From: Bacillota bacterium | GTDB lineage: Bacteria; Bacillota; Sulfobacillia; RBS10-35; JAJYVN01 | Assembly (NCBI GenBank): GCA_021791995.1 | Contig: JAJYVN010000001.1 | Span: 1-48,758, forward strand | Direction: 5' to 3' | Length of the DNA stretch: 48,758 bases | Shown here: positions 1 through 8,803 of the stretch, piece by piece | Layout of the letters: every line of letters starts with the position of its first letter | How positions within the stretch are numbered: the first letter of the stretch is position 1 | Notes under the pieces: model-generated | What the model was told of the DNA's origin: nothing | What the model saw: the letters and a program-made list of their open reading frames with translations, nothing else | Databases searched by the model: none | Program-made: the position numbers and the translations under genes

Positions 1-492
1 CTTGGCCTGGCCTGGATCTACGGCATTGGGGTGCTCGTGCTGCTCGCGGTGCCACTGGCGGCGATAGCGGTGTACTACGCCGACAGTGTGAACAGGCGGA
101 CCTGGCTTCGCCGCTGGTGGCACCGGGCGACCTTCGTGCCGTTCTCGGCCATCGCCCTCTTCGGTTGGCTTCTTGGTGGCATTCCGGACGTCGCTCCGCG
201 GTGGCTCAAGGACGTTGCGGCGGTCATGCTGCATCAGTGGCACCTTGCTGGCGGAGTACCTGGAACGTGGGCGACGGCTGGGCACATGGCAGGCGAGCGA
301 CTCCTCTACGCGTGGTTCGCGAGCCTGGAGTTCGCCGGGGGGATGATCGGCCTCGAGTTAACCCTCGATCTTCTTGATTTGATCGTGAACGCGCTGCTCG
401 GCGGCCACGCGCGGGAGCAACTCACCGGTAAGGCGCCAGAGCGCGAGGCGGATCTGGGAAAAGCGGGGGTTGTCGATGACCTATCTGCTTGA
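1..492 (+). CDS. Conjugation-locus membrane protein, 5' partial
   Basis: The reading frame is open from the first base, so the gene starts upstream of the window and about 163 codons are visible. The visible part has a hydrophobic segment around the first 20 residues, then a basic stretch (RRTWLRRWWHR), a second hydrophobic segment and further hydrophobic helices, which indicates an integral membrane protein. The stop overlaps the start of the next gene by about 17 bases, so the two are translationally coupled. I do not recognise the family. Its place just before VirB6-, VirB3- and VirB4-like genes suggests a structural part of the same secretion apparatus, but that is inference from position only. 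Confidence 0.6.
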   Translation, partial: LGLAWIYGIGVLVLLAVPLAAIAVYYADSVNRRTWLRRWWHRATFVPFSAIALFGWLLGGIPDVAPRWLKDVAAVMLHQWHLAGGVPGTWATAGHMAGERLLYAWFASLEFAGGMIGLELTLDLLDLIVNALLGGHAREQLTGKAPEREADLGKAGVVDDLSA

Positions 493-2413
493 TCAGATCA
501 TCCACTGGATCGCAGGTGCGGGCGTCTCGATTGCTGGTGATGTGGCCGGGTTCATCCTCGACATCATTGGGTGGATCCTGCTCCACCTGCTGGTCCATCC
601 GCTGATGTCGTACGTGATCGCGCCCCTGCTCGAGAATACGGTGTTCCACCCGACAACACTGACCGGAAGCGGTACCGTCGCCAAGATGGCGGGGAGCTTC
701 TGGCGGCTGTCGGCCGGTATCTCGGTCGGCCTCGCTCTGTTCGGCGGCTCTTGGGGCGTTTTCACGATGATGATTGGAGCCGTGGGAGAGAGGGCGCGAG
801 ACAGCCGGTCGTACATCGAGGCAGTGGTCGTCTATCTGTTCGTACTCATGGGCGGATTCTTGTTCATGAGCACGCTTCTGAGCATCGCCAACGTGGTGAC
901 GAAGGAACTCATTCAGACATCGTTCGCCATCTCCGCGTTCACGTCGAACACGGTCGTCGGCGCCGGGAGTGGCGTGGCGGCCGGGATCGCCTCGTTGCTC
1001 TACCCGGCGTCCTTGCTGGTGGTGGCGGGGTTCGTCGTGTGGTCGATAGCCGTGTGGATCATGCGTGAGGTCGACGTCATCTTCTATGTGGGGCTCTTAC
1101 CGATCACGGCGGCGCTGATGTTCGTGGGCAACCGCCAGGCGTTCGAGTGGAACTGGAACGAAGCCGTCGGCGCCGTGCTCTCCCAGATGGCCATGGCGGT
1201 GATGTGGTGGATCGCCTTCAGCCTGATGGGTGGCTCCTTCGTGCCGGCGGCTCCGACGAGAAACGCGGCGTTCGGAACCGAGATGCTAAACGTGCTGCTC
1301 GGCATCGGAGCGCTAACGCTGGTGACACGCGCTCCGTCCATGCTCCAGAACGTAACCGGGCACCGGACGGCGGGTGTGGCTGGCATGGCGATGGGAGTCG
1401 CCGCCGGGGCCCTGATGTCCAGAGGCGCACGGACGGCGATGAGCATGACGCCTGCAGGACAGGCGACGGAGATGATGGTGAAGGGACAGCAGGCCAAGGC
1501 CAAGGAGACGGTCGCGTCCTGGGGCAGTAAGGAGCACCGGACAGTTGGCGAGCGTGTGGCGGGTTCGCACACCGGGAAGGCCGTGGCCGGGCTTGCCGGC
1601 AAGGTCGGCTCCGCAGTCGGCAGCACCGCACCCGTGCGGGCCGGCAAGGCGGTTCTTGCGGGTGCGAAGGCCAAGGCGGGACAGATTGGCGCCTGGGCTT
1701 CCAGCGAAGAGAGCGGCGTGCTTGGTGACGCCGTAGCGCTTGCTGGGGGCGCGGCTGGCGGCGCGGCAAGAGTTGCTGGAGCCGCCCTTGACACTGGAGT
1801 CCGGGCAGCGCGTACGGCGGGCTCGCTCGCCTACCAGCCGCGGGCAACGATCGGACGCATGGCGACCCAGGCGCTGGGTGGGGCCGGCAAAGGCCAGTAC
1901 AACGTGGACACAGCTCGGTTGCGGGCGGAGCGGGAGGCACTTGGACCGGAGGCGACGGCAAACCTGCACCACATGAGTGTCGCCGAGCTCGACCAGCGGA
2001 TCGATACGCCAAAGACGGAGATGTATCCGAGGAAGGAACTGTGGAGCACAGGCGGCTCCGGCTCCGGTGGTGGATCGGGCGATCCGTCCGGCGGAGGGAA
2101 CGGCGGCGGCCCGAGCGGGTCGGGTGGTGTGCCGGGGTCGGGAACTCGCGATCCGGATGAGTTGCGTGCGCGGAGTGTTGAAGAGATGCTTCGTCACGAG
2201 CCAAAGGCGGCCGATCCCGATATGGCGAGCTTGGCGTCATCCACGCCACCGCCGGAGGACCGCACATCTGGAGCGCGGGCACACGATCTGCCGACTCCGA
2301 CCGAACCGCGCCTGGCGCCGGGCGTCGAACGGCGACGTCGGCAAGCGCGGCAAGGTCAGCAAGGAGCCCAGCGGCAGAATCCCAAGGAGCCACCACCGGA
2401 GCGTTGGGACTGA
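476..2413 (+). CDS. VirB6/TrbL-like conjugal transfer membrane protein
   Basis: This protein of about 645 residues has a hydrophobic N-terminal half with some six to eight membrane segments within the first 310 residues. A long, hydrophilic, low-complexity C-terminal tail rich in Ala, Gly and Ser follows, including Gly-Ser-Gly-Gly runs near residue 525. That layout is known from the polytopic VirB6/TrbL channel proteins of type IV secretion systems, and the next genes are VirB3-like and VirB4-like. I chose the ATG at 476, which has GGGGG seven bases upstream; a TTG at 470 in the same frame is an alternative. The gene overlaps the preceding one. No sequence motif defines the family, so the assignment rests on topology and neighbourhood. 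Confidence 0.6.
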   Translation: MTYLLDQIIHWIAGAGVSIAGDVAGFILDIIGWILLHLLVHPLMSYVIAPLLENTVFHPTTLTGSGTVAKMAGSFWRLSAGISVGLALFGGSWGVFTMMIGAVGERARDSRSYIEAVVVYLFVLMGGFLFMSTLLSIANVVTKELIQTSFAISAFTSNTVVGAGSGVAAGIASLLYPASLLVVAGFVVWSIAVWIMREVDVIFYVGLLPITAALMFVGNRQAFEWNWNEAVGAVLSQMAMAVMWWIAFSLMGGSFVPAAPTRNAAFGTEMLNVLLGIGALTLVTRAPSMLQNVTGHRTAGVAGMAMGVAAGALMSRGARTAMSMTPAGQATEMMVKGQQAKAKETVASWGSKEHRTVGERVAGSHTGKAVAGLAGKVGSAVGSTAPVRAGKAVLAGAKAKAGQIGAWASSEESGVLGDAVALAGGAAGGAARVAGAALDTGVRAARTAGSLAYQPRATIGRMATQALGGAGKGQYNVDTARLRAEREALGPEATANLHHMSVAELDQRIDTPKTEMYPRKELWSTGGSGSGGGSGDPSGGGNGGGPSGSGGVPGSGTRDPDELRARSVEEMLRHEPKAADPDMASLASSTPPPEDRTSGARAHDLPTPTEPRLAPGVERRRRQARQGQQGAQRQNPKEPPPERWD

Positions 2414-2437
2414 GGGGGCGCTACGAGGCGCCCCCTC
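2412..2437 (+). terminator. Perfect hairpin overlapping the stop of the VirB6-like gene
   Basis: A 10-bp perfect stem (arms 2412-2421 and 2428-2437) with a 6-base loop begins inside the TGA stop codon at 2411-2413. No T-run follows, so it may act as an attenuator or an mRNA 3'-end stabiliser rather than a strong intrinsic terminator. The downstream VirB3-like gene starts 25 bases later. Confidence 0.5.
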
Positions 2438-2461
2438 GCTATTGGTTGAGGTGATGGTGCC

Positions 2462-2848
2462 GTGCAGGCGCGCGTTCCGGTGAACTACCGGCAATCGTTC
2501 AAGTGGTATGGGAACCTGGATGCGACTTCCATCGCGTTTGTCCTCGGCGGCGGCATGCTGGCGTTCAAGGTGCTGACGGGCCCCGCATCGTGGACGGTCA
2601 AGATTCCCGCCATGGCGGTATGTCTCGGCTTAGGTGCTCTGCTCGGTTTGGGCCGCTGGCCGCTCGAGTACGGGGACAACGCCGTGACCTGGCTGAGGCG
2701 GGCGATGACCTATCGCGGCCGTTTGCACAGCGCCCACTTGGTGCGGTCGCTGTCTCCCGCCGAGGCCGCGAGGCGAACCTGGGCATACGAGTCCAACGGC
2801 GGCGGTCGCGGTGCGGTGGGGGAGCGAACGCTGCGCGGTGCGGGGTGA
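2462..2848 (+). CDS. PrgI/VirB3-like type IV secretion membrane protein
   Basis: This 128-residue protein has a short hydrophilic N-terminus (QARVPVNYRQSFKWYGNLD), a membrane hairpin at about residues 22-65 and a basic C-terminal tail with WLRRAMTYRGR. Small two-helix proteins of this shape immediately upstream of a VirB4 ATPase are known as PrgI/VirB3/TrbD inner-membrane components of type IV secretion systems. The GTG start at 2462 is preceded by GAGGTGAT at a suitable distance. The gene lies between the VirB6-like protein and VirB4 on the same strand. The family assignment combines topology, length and the adjacent VirB4. Confidence 0.65.
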   Translation: MQARVPVNYRQSFKWYGNLDATSIAFVLGGGMLAFKVLTGPASWTVKIPAMAVCLGLGALLGLGRWPLEYGDNAVTWLRRAMTYRGRLHSAHLVRSLSPAEAARRTWAYESNGGGRGAVGERTLRGAG

Positions 2849-2878
2849 TGAACGCTGTCGCGAAGGAGAGGTGATCTA

Positions 2879-5311
2879 GTGCTCAAGCTGTTGGCACCGA
2901 GGGTCGCAAAGACGGCCCCAGCGCCGCCTCGCGGTCCCCTGGACGTGCTGGTGGATGTGAAGGCTATCGAAGGTAGTGCCGTGCAACGCAAGGACGGCGT
3001 GTATGTGGGCATGGTGGAGGTCGAAGGTGAGGTGTTCGGGCTTCTCAGCCCGGAGGAGCAGAACGAACGCCTGGACGCCTTCGGGCGCGTGTTGAACGGA
3101 CTGCCATGGTCGGTGCAGATCACGTTGTTCACGGAGCCGGCGGACGTGACCGGGTACGCGGAGCAGATGGAGCTCGCGGCGTCCGAGTTAATGGAGGGAC
3201 CGCTCGCGACGGTGGCCGCGGCGCAGGCCGAACTGGCGCGTGACGTGTCGTCTGGCGTCCAAGCGGAATCGACGGTAATGACCATAACAGGCCGGACGTC
3301 CGCGGAGGCCGCCGACCGGGCACAACGCCTGGCGCGTACGCTCGAAGGCGTCGGCTTCAAGGCGCGGGTGTGCGGGGCGGACCGGCTGGGCGAGGTGCTC
3401 CAGACCGCTTATGGACACGCTGGGAGGGTCTCGTTGTCTGGCGTGATGGGTGGTGTGCAGGCGACCATCCGCCGCAGTGGTGGTGGCGTCGGAGCCAACG
3501 CGCCCAGGCTAGCGGAGGTCGTCTCGCCGGCCGCGGTGTCGGAGTCGCCCGGCATGCTGGACCTTGGCGGCACCTACGCGGCCACCTACGTAGCCGTAGC
3601 GTACCCGGGGACGGTCGGCAACGGCTGGATGGAGCCGCTCCTGCATTTCACGCGCGGGAACCTGAGGCGGCGGATCACGTTGCACGTGGCGCCGATCCCA
3701 ACGACCCAGGCGCTGAACGAGATCAACAAACAGCAGTCGAACCTCGACCTCTCTGCCTGGTGGTCGGCGAGGCAGGGGCGGCGGCCCGACGTCTATACGG
3801 ACGAGGCGCGGGTGGACGCGGACGAGCTGCGCCAGGAGCTTGCCCGCGGCTACCAGCGCATGTTCGACGTGACGGTGCTCGTCACGATCTTCGCGGATAC
3901 CGCCGAGGAGTTGCGTCAGGCTGGCGCGGACCTCAAGCAAGAGGCGGCCGGCCTGACGCTGGCCCTTCGCGAGTGCTACCTCGAAGAACTGCCGGCCTTC
4001 CGGTCGACGGTTCCGCTGGGGCTGTGCCTCATCGACCGGCCCCGGCCGTTGCCGACGGTTGTGACCTGCACGACCTTTCCGTTTACGGCGGGTGAGCTTC
4101 TGCACGTCGCCGGCCTTCTCTGGGGGGTCAACTTGCTGACGGGCAACGCGGTCGTGGTCGATCCGGCACGGGTGCCCCAGCCGCACCTCCTGTTCGTCGC
4201 TGCCACGCGCTCGGGCAAGTCGTTCGCGTTCAAGACCCTGGTGGCCCAACTCCTGGCCCTGGGCTGGGATGTGGTGGTGATCGACCCGTCGCCGGCCATC
4301 GACTATCAACGTTACACGGAGGCCCTTGGTGGCACCTACGTGCGCTTCGGCGTCGGCTACCCGCACCGGATCAATCCGTGCGAGATCCTTCTTCCGGTGG
4401 ATGCCTCACGCATGGACGATCCGGACTTCGGGCGACCTGTCTCGACCAAGGTGGCGTTTCTGAAGGCGCTCATCGAAATGATGGCCTACCCGGACGACAA
4501 GATGCCGGCCCAGGTCCGGGCGCTTCTCGAGGAGCCACTGTTCGCCGCGTACACCGAGAAGGGCATGACCGACGACTGGCGGAGCATCGTCGACACGAGC
4601 CACGCTTCGACCCGCCTTCGGGCCCGGCCGTCGCCGACACTGGAAGACGTGCTCAGGCATGTCGAGTCGGCGAAGGGGCTTGAGGACCTCGCTGTGCGCC
4701 TGAGGCCCTTCGTGAGGGGCACGCTTGGGATGTTCAGCGGGGAGACCAACGTCCGTACCGACGGCCGCCTCGTGGTCTTCAACGTGCAGGCGCTCGTGCA
4801 GACCGGAGGGACGCACCTCCAGACCGTTGCCTACGCCATGATCGCCGAGTACATCCAGACAAGGCTCCTCGCGTCGCGCAACCGGACTCTGGTCGGCGTA
4901 GACGAGGCACACCTACTTTTCCGGCGCGAGGACACGGCCCAGCTCGTCACGTTCCTCGCGCGCACGGCGGGCAAGCTCGGTGGAGCGGCGGCCATGATGA
5001 CCCAGAGCATCACCGACCTTGTGGGCGACCCGCACACCGGAGTAAGCGTACCGGGTGAGGCGCAGGCACGCGTGTACCTGGGGCAGGTCGGTACGACGCT
5101 GCTCCTTCGCAATCCGAGGCAGAACGATCGGGACCTGCTCGGTGAGGTCTACAACATCTCCGAGGCCGAGAAGCGCTTTCTCGGGCGGGCAAGGCCCGGC
5201 CAGGGTCTTCTGCTCACGGTCGACGACCGCGCGGTACTGGAGGTGGTCGCCCCGGATGTGCTGGTGCCGCTCCTACTGACGAATCCCGGAGAGGTTGGCG
5301 AGTCGGTCTGA
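2879..5311 (+). CDS. VirB4-family conjugation ATPase
   Basis: This 810-residue protein is a VirB4/TrbE-type ATPase, the cytoplasmic motor that energises assembly and substrate transfer in type IV secretion. A Walker A motif (ATRSGKS) lies at about residues 442-448 and a Walker B (LVGVDEAHLLF) near residue 670. The later segments MMTQSITDL and LRNPRQNDRDLL fit the C-terminal RecA-like domain, and the N-terminal 400 residues fit the VirB4 N-domain. Length matches the family. The GTG start at 2879 has a very strong ribosome site (AAGGAGAGGTGAT). It follows the VirB3-like gene by 30 bases, and a terminator hairpin comes after it. Confidence 0.9.
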   Translation: MLKLLAPRVAKTAPAPPRGPLDVLVDVKAIEGSAVQRKDGVYVGMVEVEGEVFGLLSPEEQNERLDAFGRVLNGLPWSVQITLFTEPADVTGYAEQMELAASELMEGPLATVAAAQAELARDVSSGVQAESTVMTITGRTSAEAADRAQRLARTLEGVGFKARVCGADRLGEVLQTAYGHAGRVSLSGVMGGVQATIRRSGGGVGANAPRLAEVVSPAAVSESPGMLDLGGTYAATYVAVAYPGTVGNGWMEPLLHFTRGNLRRRITLHVAPIPTTQALNEINKQQSNLDLSAWWSARQGRRPDVYTDEARVDADELRQELARGYQRMFDVTVLVTIFADTAEELRQAGADLKQEAAGLTLALRECYLEELPAFRSTVPLGLCLIDRPRPLPTVVTCTTFPFTAGELLHVAGLLWGVNLLTGNAVVVDPARVPQPHLLFVAATRSGKSFAFKTLVAQLLALGWDVVVIDPSPAIDYQRYTEALGGTYVRFGVGYPHRINPCEILLPVDASRMDDPDFGRPVSTKVAFLKALIEMMAYPDDKMPAQVRALLEEPLFAAYTEKGMTDDWRSIVDTSHASTRLRARPSPTLEDVLRHVESAKGLEDLAVRLRPFVRGTLGMFSGETNVRTDGRLVVFNVQALVQTGGTHLQTVAYAMIAEYIQTRLLASRNRTLVGVDEAHLLFRREDTAQLVTFLARTAGKLGGAAAMMTQSITDLVGDPHTGVSVPGEAQARVYLGQVGTTLLLRNPRQNDRDLLGEVYNISEAEKRFLGRARPGQGLLLTVDDRAVLEVVAPDVLVPLLLTNPGEVGESV

Positions 5312-5325
5312 GTGACATGATCGAG

Positions 5326-5354
5326 GCCCGCCCTGTGTGGCGGGCTTCTTCGTT
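5326..5354 (+). terminator. Intrinsic terminator after virB4
   Basis: A 7-bp GC stem (5326-5332 with 5339-5345) and 6-base loop are followed by TTCTTCGTT. It separates the VirB-type genes from the Tad genes. Confidence 0.75.
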
Positions 5355-5413
5355 GGTGGCCCTTGGGGTGTGGTAGGTGCGCTTCGTCGATGTCAGAACG
5401 GAGGAATGACGGC

Positions 5414-7276
5414 ATGACGGTTCGCGTTCATCTTTGCTGTCCGGACCCGCCGGCCGGCGCCATCGCGGAGGTTATTGCGTCCGCCGAGGGCGTGATCGCC
5501 GGCACCTCCGCAGTGCTCGACGATCTTCTGCGGCAGGATCTGGACTGCGACGTGTTGGCGCTGGCCTCGATCACGCCCGGCAGCATGCCCACGGCGATGG
5601 CGGTCAGCCGTGTACGCGCCACGTGGCCGCGGGTGCGGGTGATCCTGCTTCTAGACGCACCCAACGAAGCCCTAACGGACGAGGCGATGAAGGCAGGCGT
5701 CTACGACTGGACCGTGGGCGACAGCCTATCGCATGAGCTGCCCGGACTCTTGCGGCAGCCGCGTAGCTACGCTGACGTGGTGGGAAACGTGGCTTCGCCG
5801 CCAGCGGCCCCGAGTGTGGAATTCGCATCGGGCGAGGTCCGCAAGATCGCGCTCGGCTTCGGCGCCAAGTACGTACCGATGGTGGAACGGCTCCTCGAGA
5901 CCTCGCACGCGGGGGAGTTCACGATCGCTGCTCGCGCCGAGACGTTCGAGGACTTAGTGCGCTTCATGACGCCGGACATCGACGGCGTGCTGACGATCTC
6001 CAACTTGCCTTCGGCGGGCGGCTTTGATTTGGAGACTCGCGTAAGGCTCTTGGCAGGGGCGGCGCGCCGGGCGCAGGTGGCGGTACTCCTGTTGCCTACC
6101 GACCTGCCGAGCGCAGACGCGCTTCTTGAACAGGCCGGCCTTCTCGCCTTGCGCGGAGAGACTCGAGCCGAAGGGCGTGTGTCGTTTCCCTCGACGGTGG
6201 TTGACCCGCTCTTCCGGCGCATGTCGCAGGCGACGCGGAAACTGGCCGGGGTACCGGTGCGTGACGAGCCAGTTGGCCGGCCCATATGGCGAGAGCCCGT
6301 GCGCGCGAGCCAAGCGGGCGTCGGTGTGGTAGGCACCTCTGTCCCGGGCGGGGGCACGATCTCGGTACCAGTACCGAGCAGGGTGATCGGGGTCTTCTCG
6401 GCCGCTACGGGAGTCGGGAAGACGAACGTGGCGCTGAACGTAGCGATTCTAGCGGGTCGCCTCGGTATCACATCCCTTCTGCTGGACCTGTCGACGTTGC
6501 CTCCGGGCAACGCTGCGCTGCGTCTTGGGTTTCCGCTCTCGGACCAGCCAGGTCTCGAGGCGCTCCTTCAGGGTGAATGGGACGACGACTTCTACCTGCG
6601 GCTGAAGCTGAGGTATGAGGATACGCAGACCTACACCCTCCGGCCGATCTCCGAACGCGTCCTCGGGACGTTGCGTGACGCCCGTCCAGGGGCGTTCGAG
6701 CGCCTAATCGAGTTCTCGCGGGCACAGTACGCGCTGACCGTCATCGACACGTCTCCGGTGCTCGACGACGAGAGCGTGCTTGTGGCGCTGGACCGGGCCG
6801 ACAAGGCGCTCTACGTGATCGACGCGACAGACGACCGGGTGGAGCAGTCCGTGGCGCGGCTCTCCTGGGTACAGCACTCCATGTCGGACCCTTCGCGGCT
6901 CACCATTGTCATCAACAAGGTCGGCCCGGGCGGATGGGCGCCTGCGGACATCCTCGACCGCCTGGGTATGCCGGACGCGCAGGCGATCGTGCTTCCGAGC
7001 GAGGAGGTTCGCCACCGGCGGGCTCTCATGGCCCACCGCCCGATCGCCATGGACGTTGGCCCACAGGACCCATGGGCGAAGTTGTTCGTCACGGTGGCAG
7101 GCGACCTCGTCTCCCTGGACCGCCGCAAGCGGTGGGTGGATCGGCCGACGCCGGCCCCGCGACGAGGCGGGCCCGATAGGCGTAAGGCTGACGTGTCGCA
7201 CGAGACGAGTGGGGACAGGGGGCTTGCGCGCATCGTGCGCTGGCTCGCCTCATCCTCGGACAGGGCGCAATTGTAG
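5414..7276 (+). CDS. cpaE: TadZ/CpaE-like pilus-localisation ATPase
   Basis: This 620-residue protein has a receiver-like N-terminal region and a C-terminal ParA/MinD-type ATPase domain, the layout of TadZ/CpaE. CpaE/TadZ proteins place the Tad pilus machine in the cell. The deviant Walker A AATGVGKT is at about residues 330-337, followed by a switch-type LLLDLSTLPPGN and VIDTSPVLDDES. I chose ATG 5414 because GGAGG lies nine bases upstream; the open frame extends back to 5363 without a better ribosome site. It precedes cpaF and tadB on the same strand. It is longer than many CpaE proteins because of an extra stretch of about 150 residues between the two domains. Confidence 0.85.
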   Translation: MTVRVHLCCPDPPAGAIAEVIASAEGVIAGTSAVLDDLLRQDLDCDVLALASITPGSMPTAMAVSRVRATWPRVRVILLLDAPNEALTDEAMKAGVYDWTVGDSLSHELPGLLRQPRSYADVVGNVASPPAAPSVEFASGEVRKIALGFGAKYVPMVERLLETSHAGEFTIAARAETFEDLVRFMTPDIDGVLTISNLPSAGGFDLETRVRLLAGAARRAQVAVLLLPTDLPSADALLEQAGLLALRGETRAEGRVSFPSTVVDPLFRRMSQATRKLAGVPVRDEPVGRPIWREPVRASQAGVGVVGTSVPGGGTISVPVPSRVIGVFSAATGVGKTNVALNVAILAGRLGITSLLLDLSTLPPGNAALRLGFPLSDQPGLEALLQGEWDDDFYLRLKLRYEDTQTYTLRPISERVLGTLRDARPGAFERLIEFSRAQYALTVIDTSPVLDDESVLVALDRADKALYVIDATDDRVEQSVARLSWVQHSMSDPSRLTIVINKVGPGGWAPADILDRLGMPDAQAIVLPSEEVRHRRALMAHRPIAMDVGPQDPWAKLFVTVAGDLVSLDRRKRWVDRPTPAPRRGGPDRRKADVSHETSGDRGLARIVRWLASSSDRAQL

Positions 7277-7288
7277 TGAGGTGAGGGC

Positions 7289-8803
7289 ATGGAGGAAGAA
7301 GCGGTACTGCACGATACCCGGCACGACCTTCGCGCGATCTGGGCAAACAGGCGGGGGTCCGCGCCGGCCTTAGGGGAGACCCGAGGGCCTGCTGCGCTCC
7401 AGGAGCAGCGGAGCATCTACGACCAGGCCGTGGACGAAGTGATGGACCGCATGGCGCGTGAACATGCCGACCTTCTCAGCAAGGACATCATCGGGGACGT
7501 GTACGCGCAGTTGCGCATCAAGACCCTGATCGCCCAATACGCCCAGGAGACGCGGACGGTCCGGCTCACGCAGACGGAGATCGACCACGTACGGCGGCGG
7601 TGCGAGGGCAAGATGTTCTTGCTGGGAGACCTGGCCGAGATCCTGAACGACCCGGACGTGCTCGAGATTCAGATGGTCTCGACGAGCGGCGTCCAGCGCG
7701 CTACGTCGCGCCGCCGGAGTCGCCCGTACGCGGAGGATCCCGCAGTCCGGTTCGCCCCCGGGACCGACCCGGTGAAGGAGCTTCAGCACTTCGCGGGACT
7801 CTACGGCACCAAGCTGGATGCCTCGACCCCGTACGCCACGTTCATGGCGGGCCCCTGGCGGGTGAGCATCCACATCCCACCGCACGTCATGCACGACTTT
7901 ACCCTCACCATGCGGCGAGGAGTCGACGACACGAACACGCCGACCCGCGAGCAGCTTCTGGCCCACGGGACGGTAGACGAAACCACCCTGGGGCTCCTGT
8001 ACGCCATCGTGGACAGCTTCCAGACCGCGGTCATCTTCGCCCCCCAGCGGTCGGGAAAGACCTTTCTCCAGACCCACCTCATCAACCACATCGACCCGAA
8101 CGACGGCAACACGGTCCTGATCCAGGACATCGTGGAGATCACGCCCACGGTGCCGGTGATGAGCATGTACGCCGTGAGCCGGCCGGAGAGCCCGATCGAC
8201 ATGCGTACCCTGAGCGCGTGGTCCCTGCGTGAAAGCGCGGTTCGGGTGGTCGTCGGGGAGATCCGCCTATGGGAGACGGTCGCCCTGATGGACACGGCGC
8301 AGCAGGGCACAGGCGCCCTCGCGACGGGCCACGCCACCTCGCCGCTGGAGATGACGCACCGGCTGGTGGACACGTACCTGCACACGACGGAGAACATCAC
8401 GGACGCCGTGGCCTTCCGCAAGGTCCACTCCGCGATCGACTTCTACATCGAGATGCAGCGATTCGAGGGTCCAAGGCGCAAGGAGAGCTTTCGGGTCCGG
8501 GGCATCTACGAGCTCCTTCCGACGGAGGGCGTGGTGACCGAAAGGGACTTCCGGCCGATCATCCTCTACCGGCACGAGGGCTTCGACCGGAAGACGGGTG
8601 AGGAGATCGGGCACCACGAGGTGGTAAACCCCCTCTCGCCCGACAAGTACGAGGCCATGCTTCTGCGCTCGAGCTACAAGGTGCGGGTGCCGGAGGCGGT
8701 TCGACCGAAGGAGGTGGCGACGCCTACCGCCTCGCCGGCCGACGATGCTGGCGGGGGCGTGGAGTCGATCGAACTGGACCTTGGAGAAGGGACCCCGGAA
8801 TGA
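7289..8803 (+). CDS. cpaF: TadA/CpaF secretion ATPase
   Basis: This 504-residue protein is a hexameric type II/IV secretion ATPase of the TadA/CpaF (VirB11-related) family, which powers pilus assembly at the inner membrane. The Walker A APQRSGKT is at about residues 251-258, a Walker B-type VVVGEIR at about residue 324, and the His-box-like TGHATS near residue 347. Its Walker A has PQR in place of the more common GGTG. The ATG at 7289 is preceded by GAGGTGAG. Its stop overlaps the tadB start (ATGA), indicating an operon with cpaE, cpaF and tadB. Its place beside VirB4 leaves open whether it also serves as a VirB11. Confidence 0.9.
   Translation: MEEEAVLHDTRHDLRAIWANRRGSAPALGETRGPAALQEQRSIYDQAVDEVMDRMAREHADLLSKDIIGDVYAQLRIKTLIAQYAQETRTVRLTQTEIDHVRRRCEGKMFLLGDLAEILNDPDVLEIQMVSTSGVQRATSRRRSRPYAEDPAVRFAPGTDPVKELQHFAGLYGTKLDASTPYATFMAGPWRVSIHIPPHVMHDFTLTMRRGVDDTNTPTREQLLAHGTVDETTLGLLYAIVDSFQTAVIFAPQRSGKTFLQTHLINHIDPNDGNTVLIQDIVEITPTVPVMSMYAVSRPESPIDMRTLSAWSLRESAVRVVVGEIRLWETVALMDTAQQGTGALATGHATSPLEMTHRLVDTYLHTTENITDAVAFRKVHSAIDFYIEMQRFEGPRRKESFRVRGIYELLPTEGVVTERDFRPIILYRHEGFDRKTGEEIGHHEVVNPLSPDKYEAMLLRSSYKVRVPEAVRPKEVATPTASPADDAGGGVESIELDLGEGTPE

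Noticed and set aside
1218..2396. Long minus-strand frames opposite the VirB6-like gene
   Set aside because: They lie fully antisense to a well-supported gene, have Arg/Pro/Ser-rich composition typical of GC-rich shadows, and show no domain.
6320..6335. Additional IS end (GTAGGCAC) inside cpaE
   Set aside because: The motif is short, the gene is uninterrupted, and there is no partner repeat or transposase sequence nearby.
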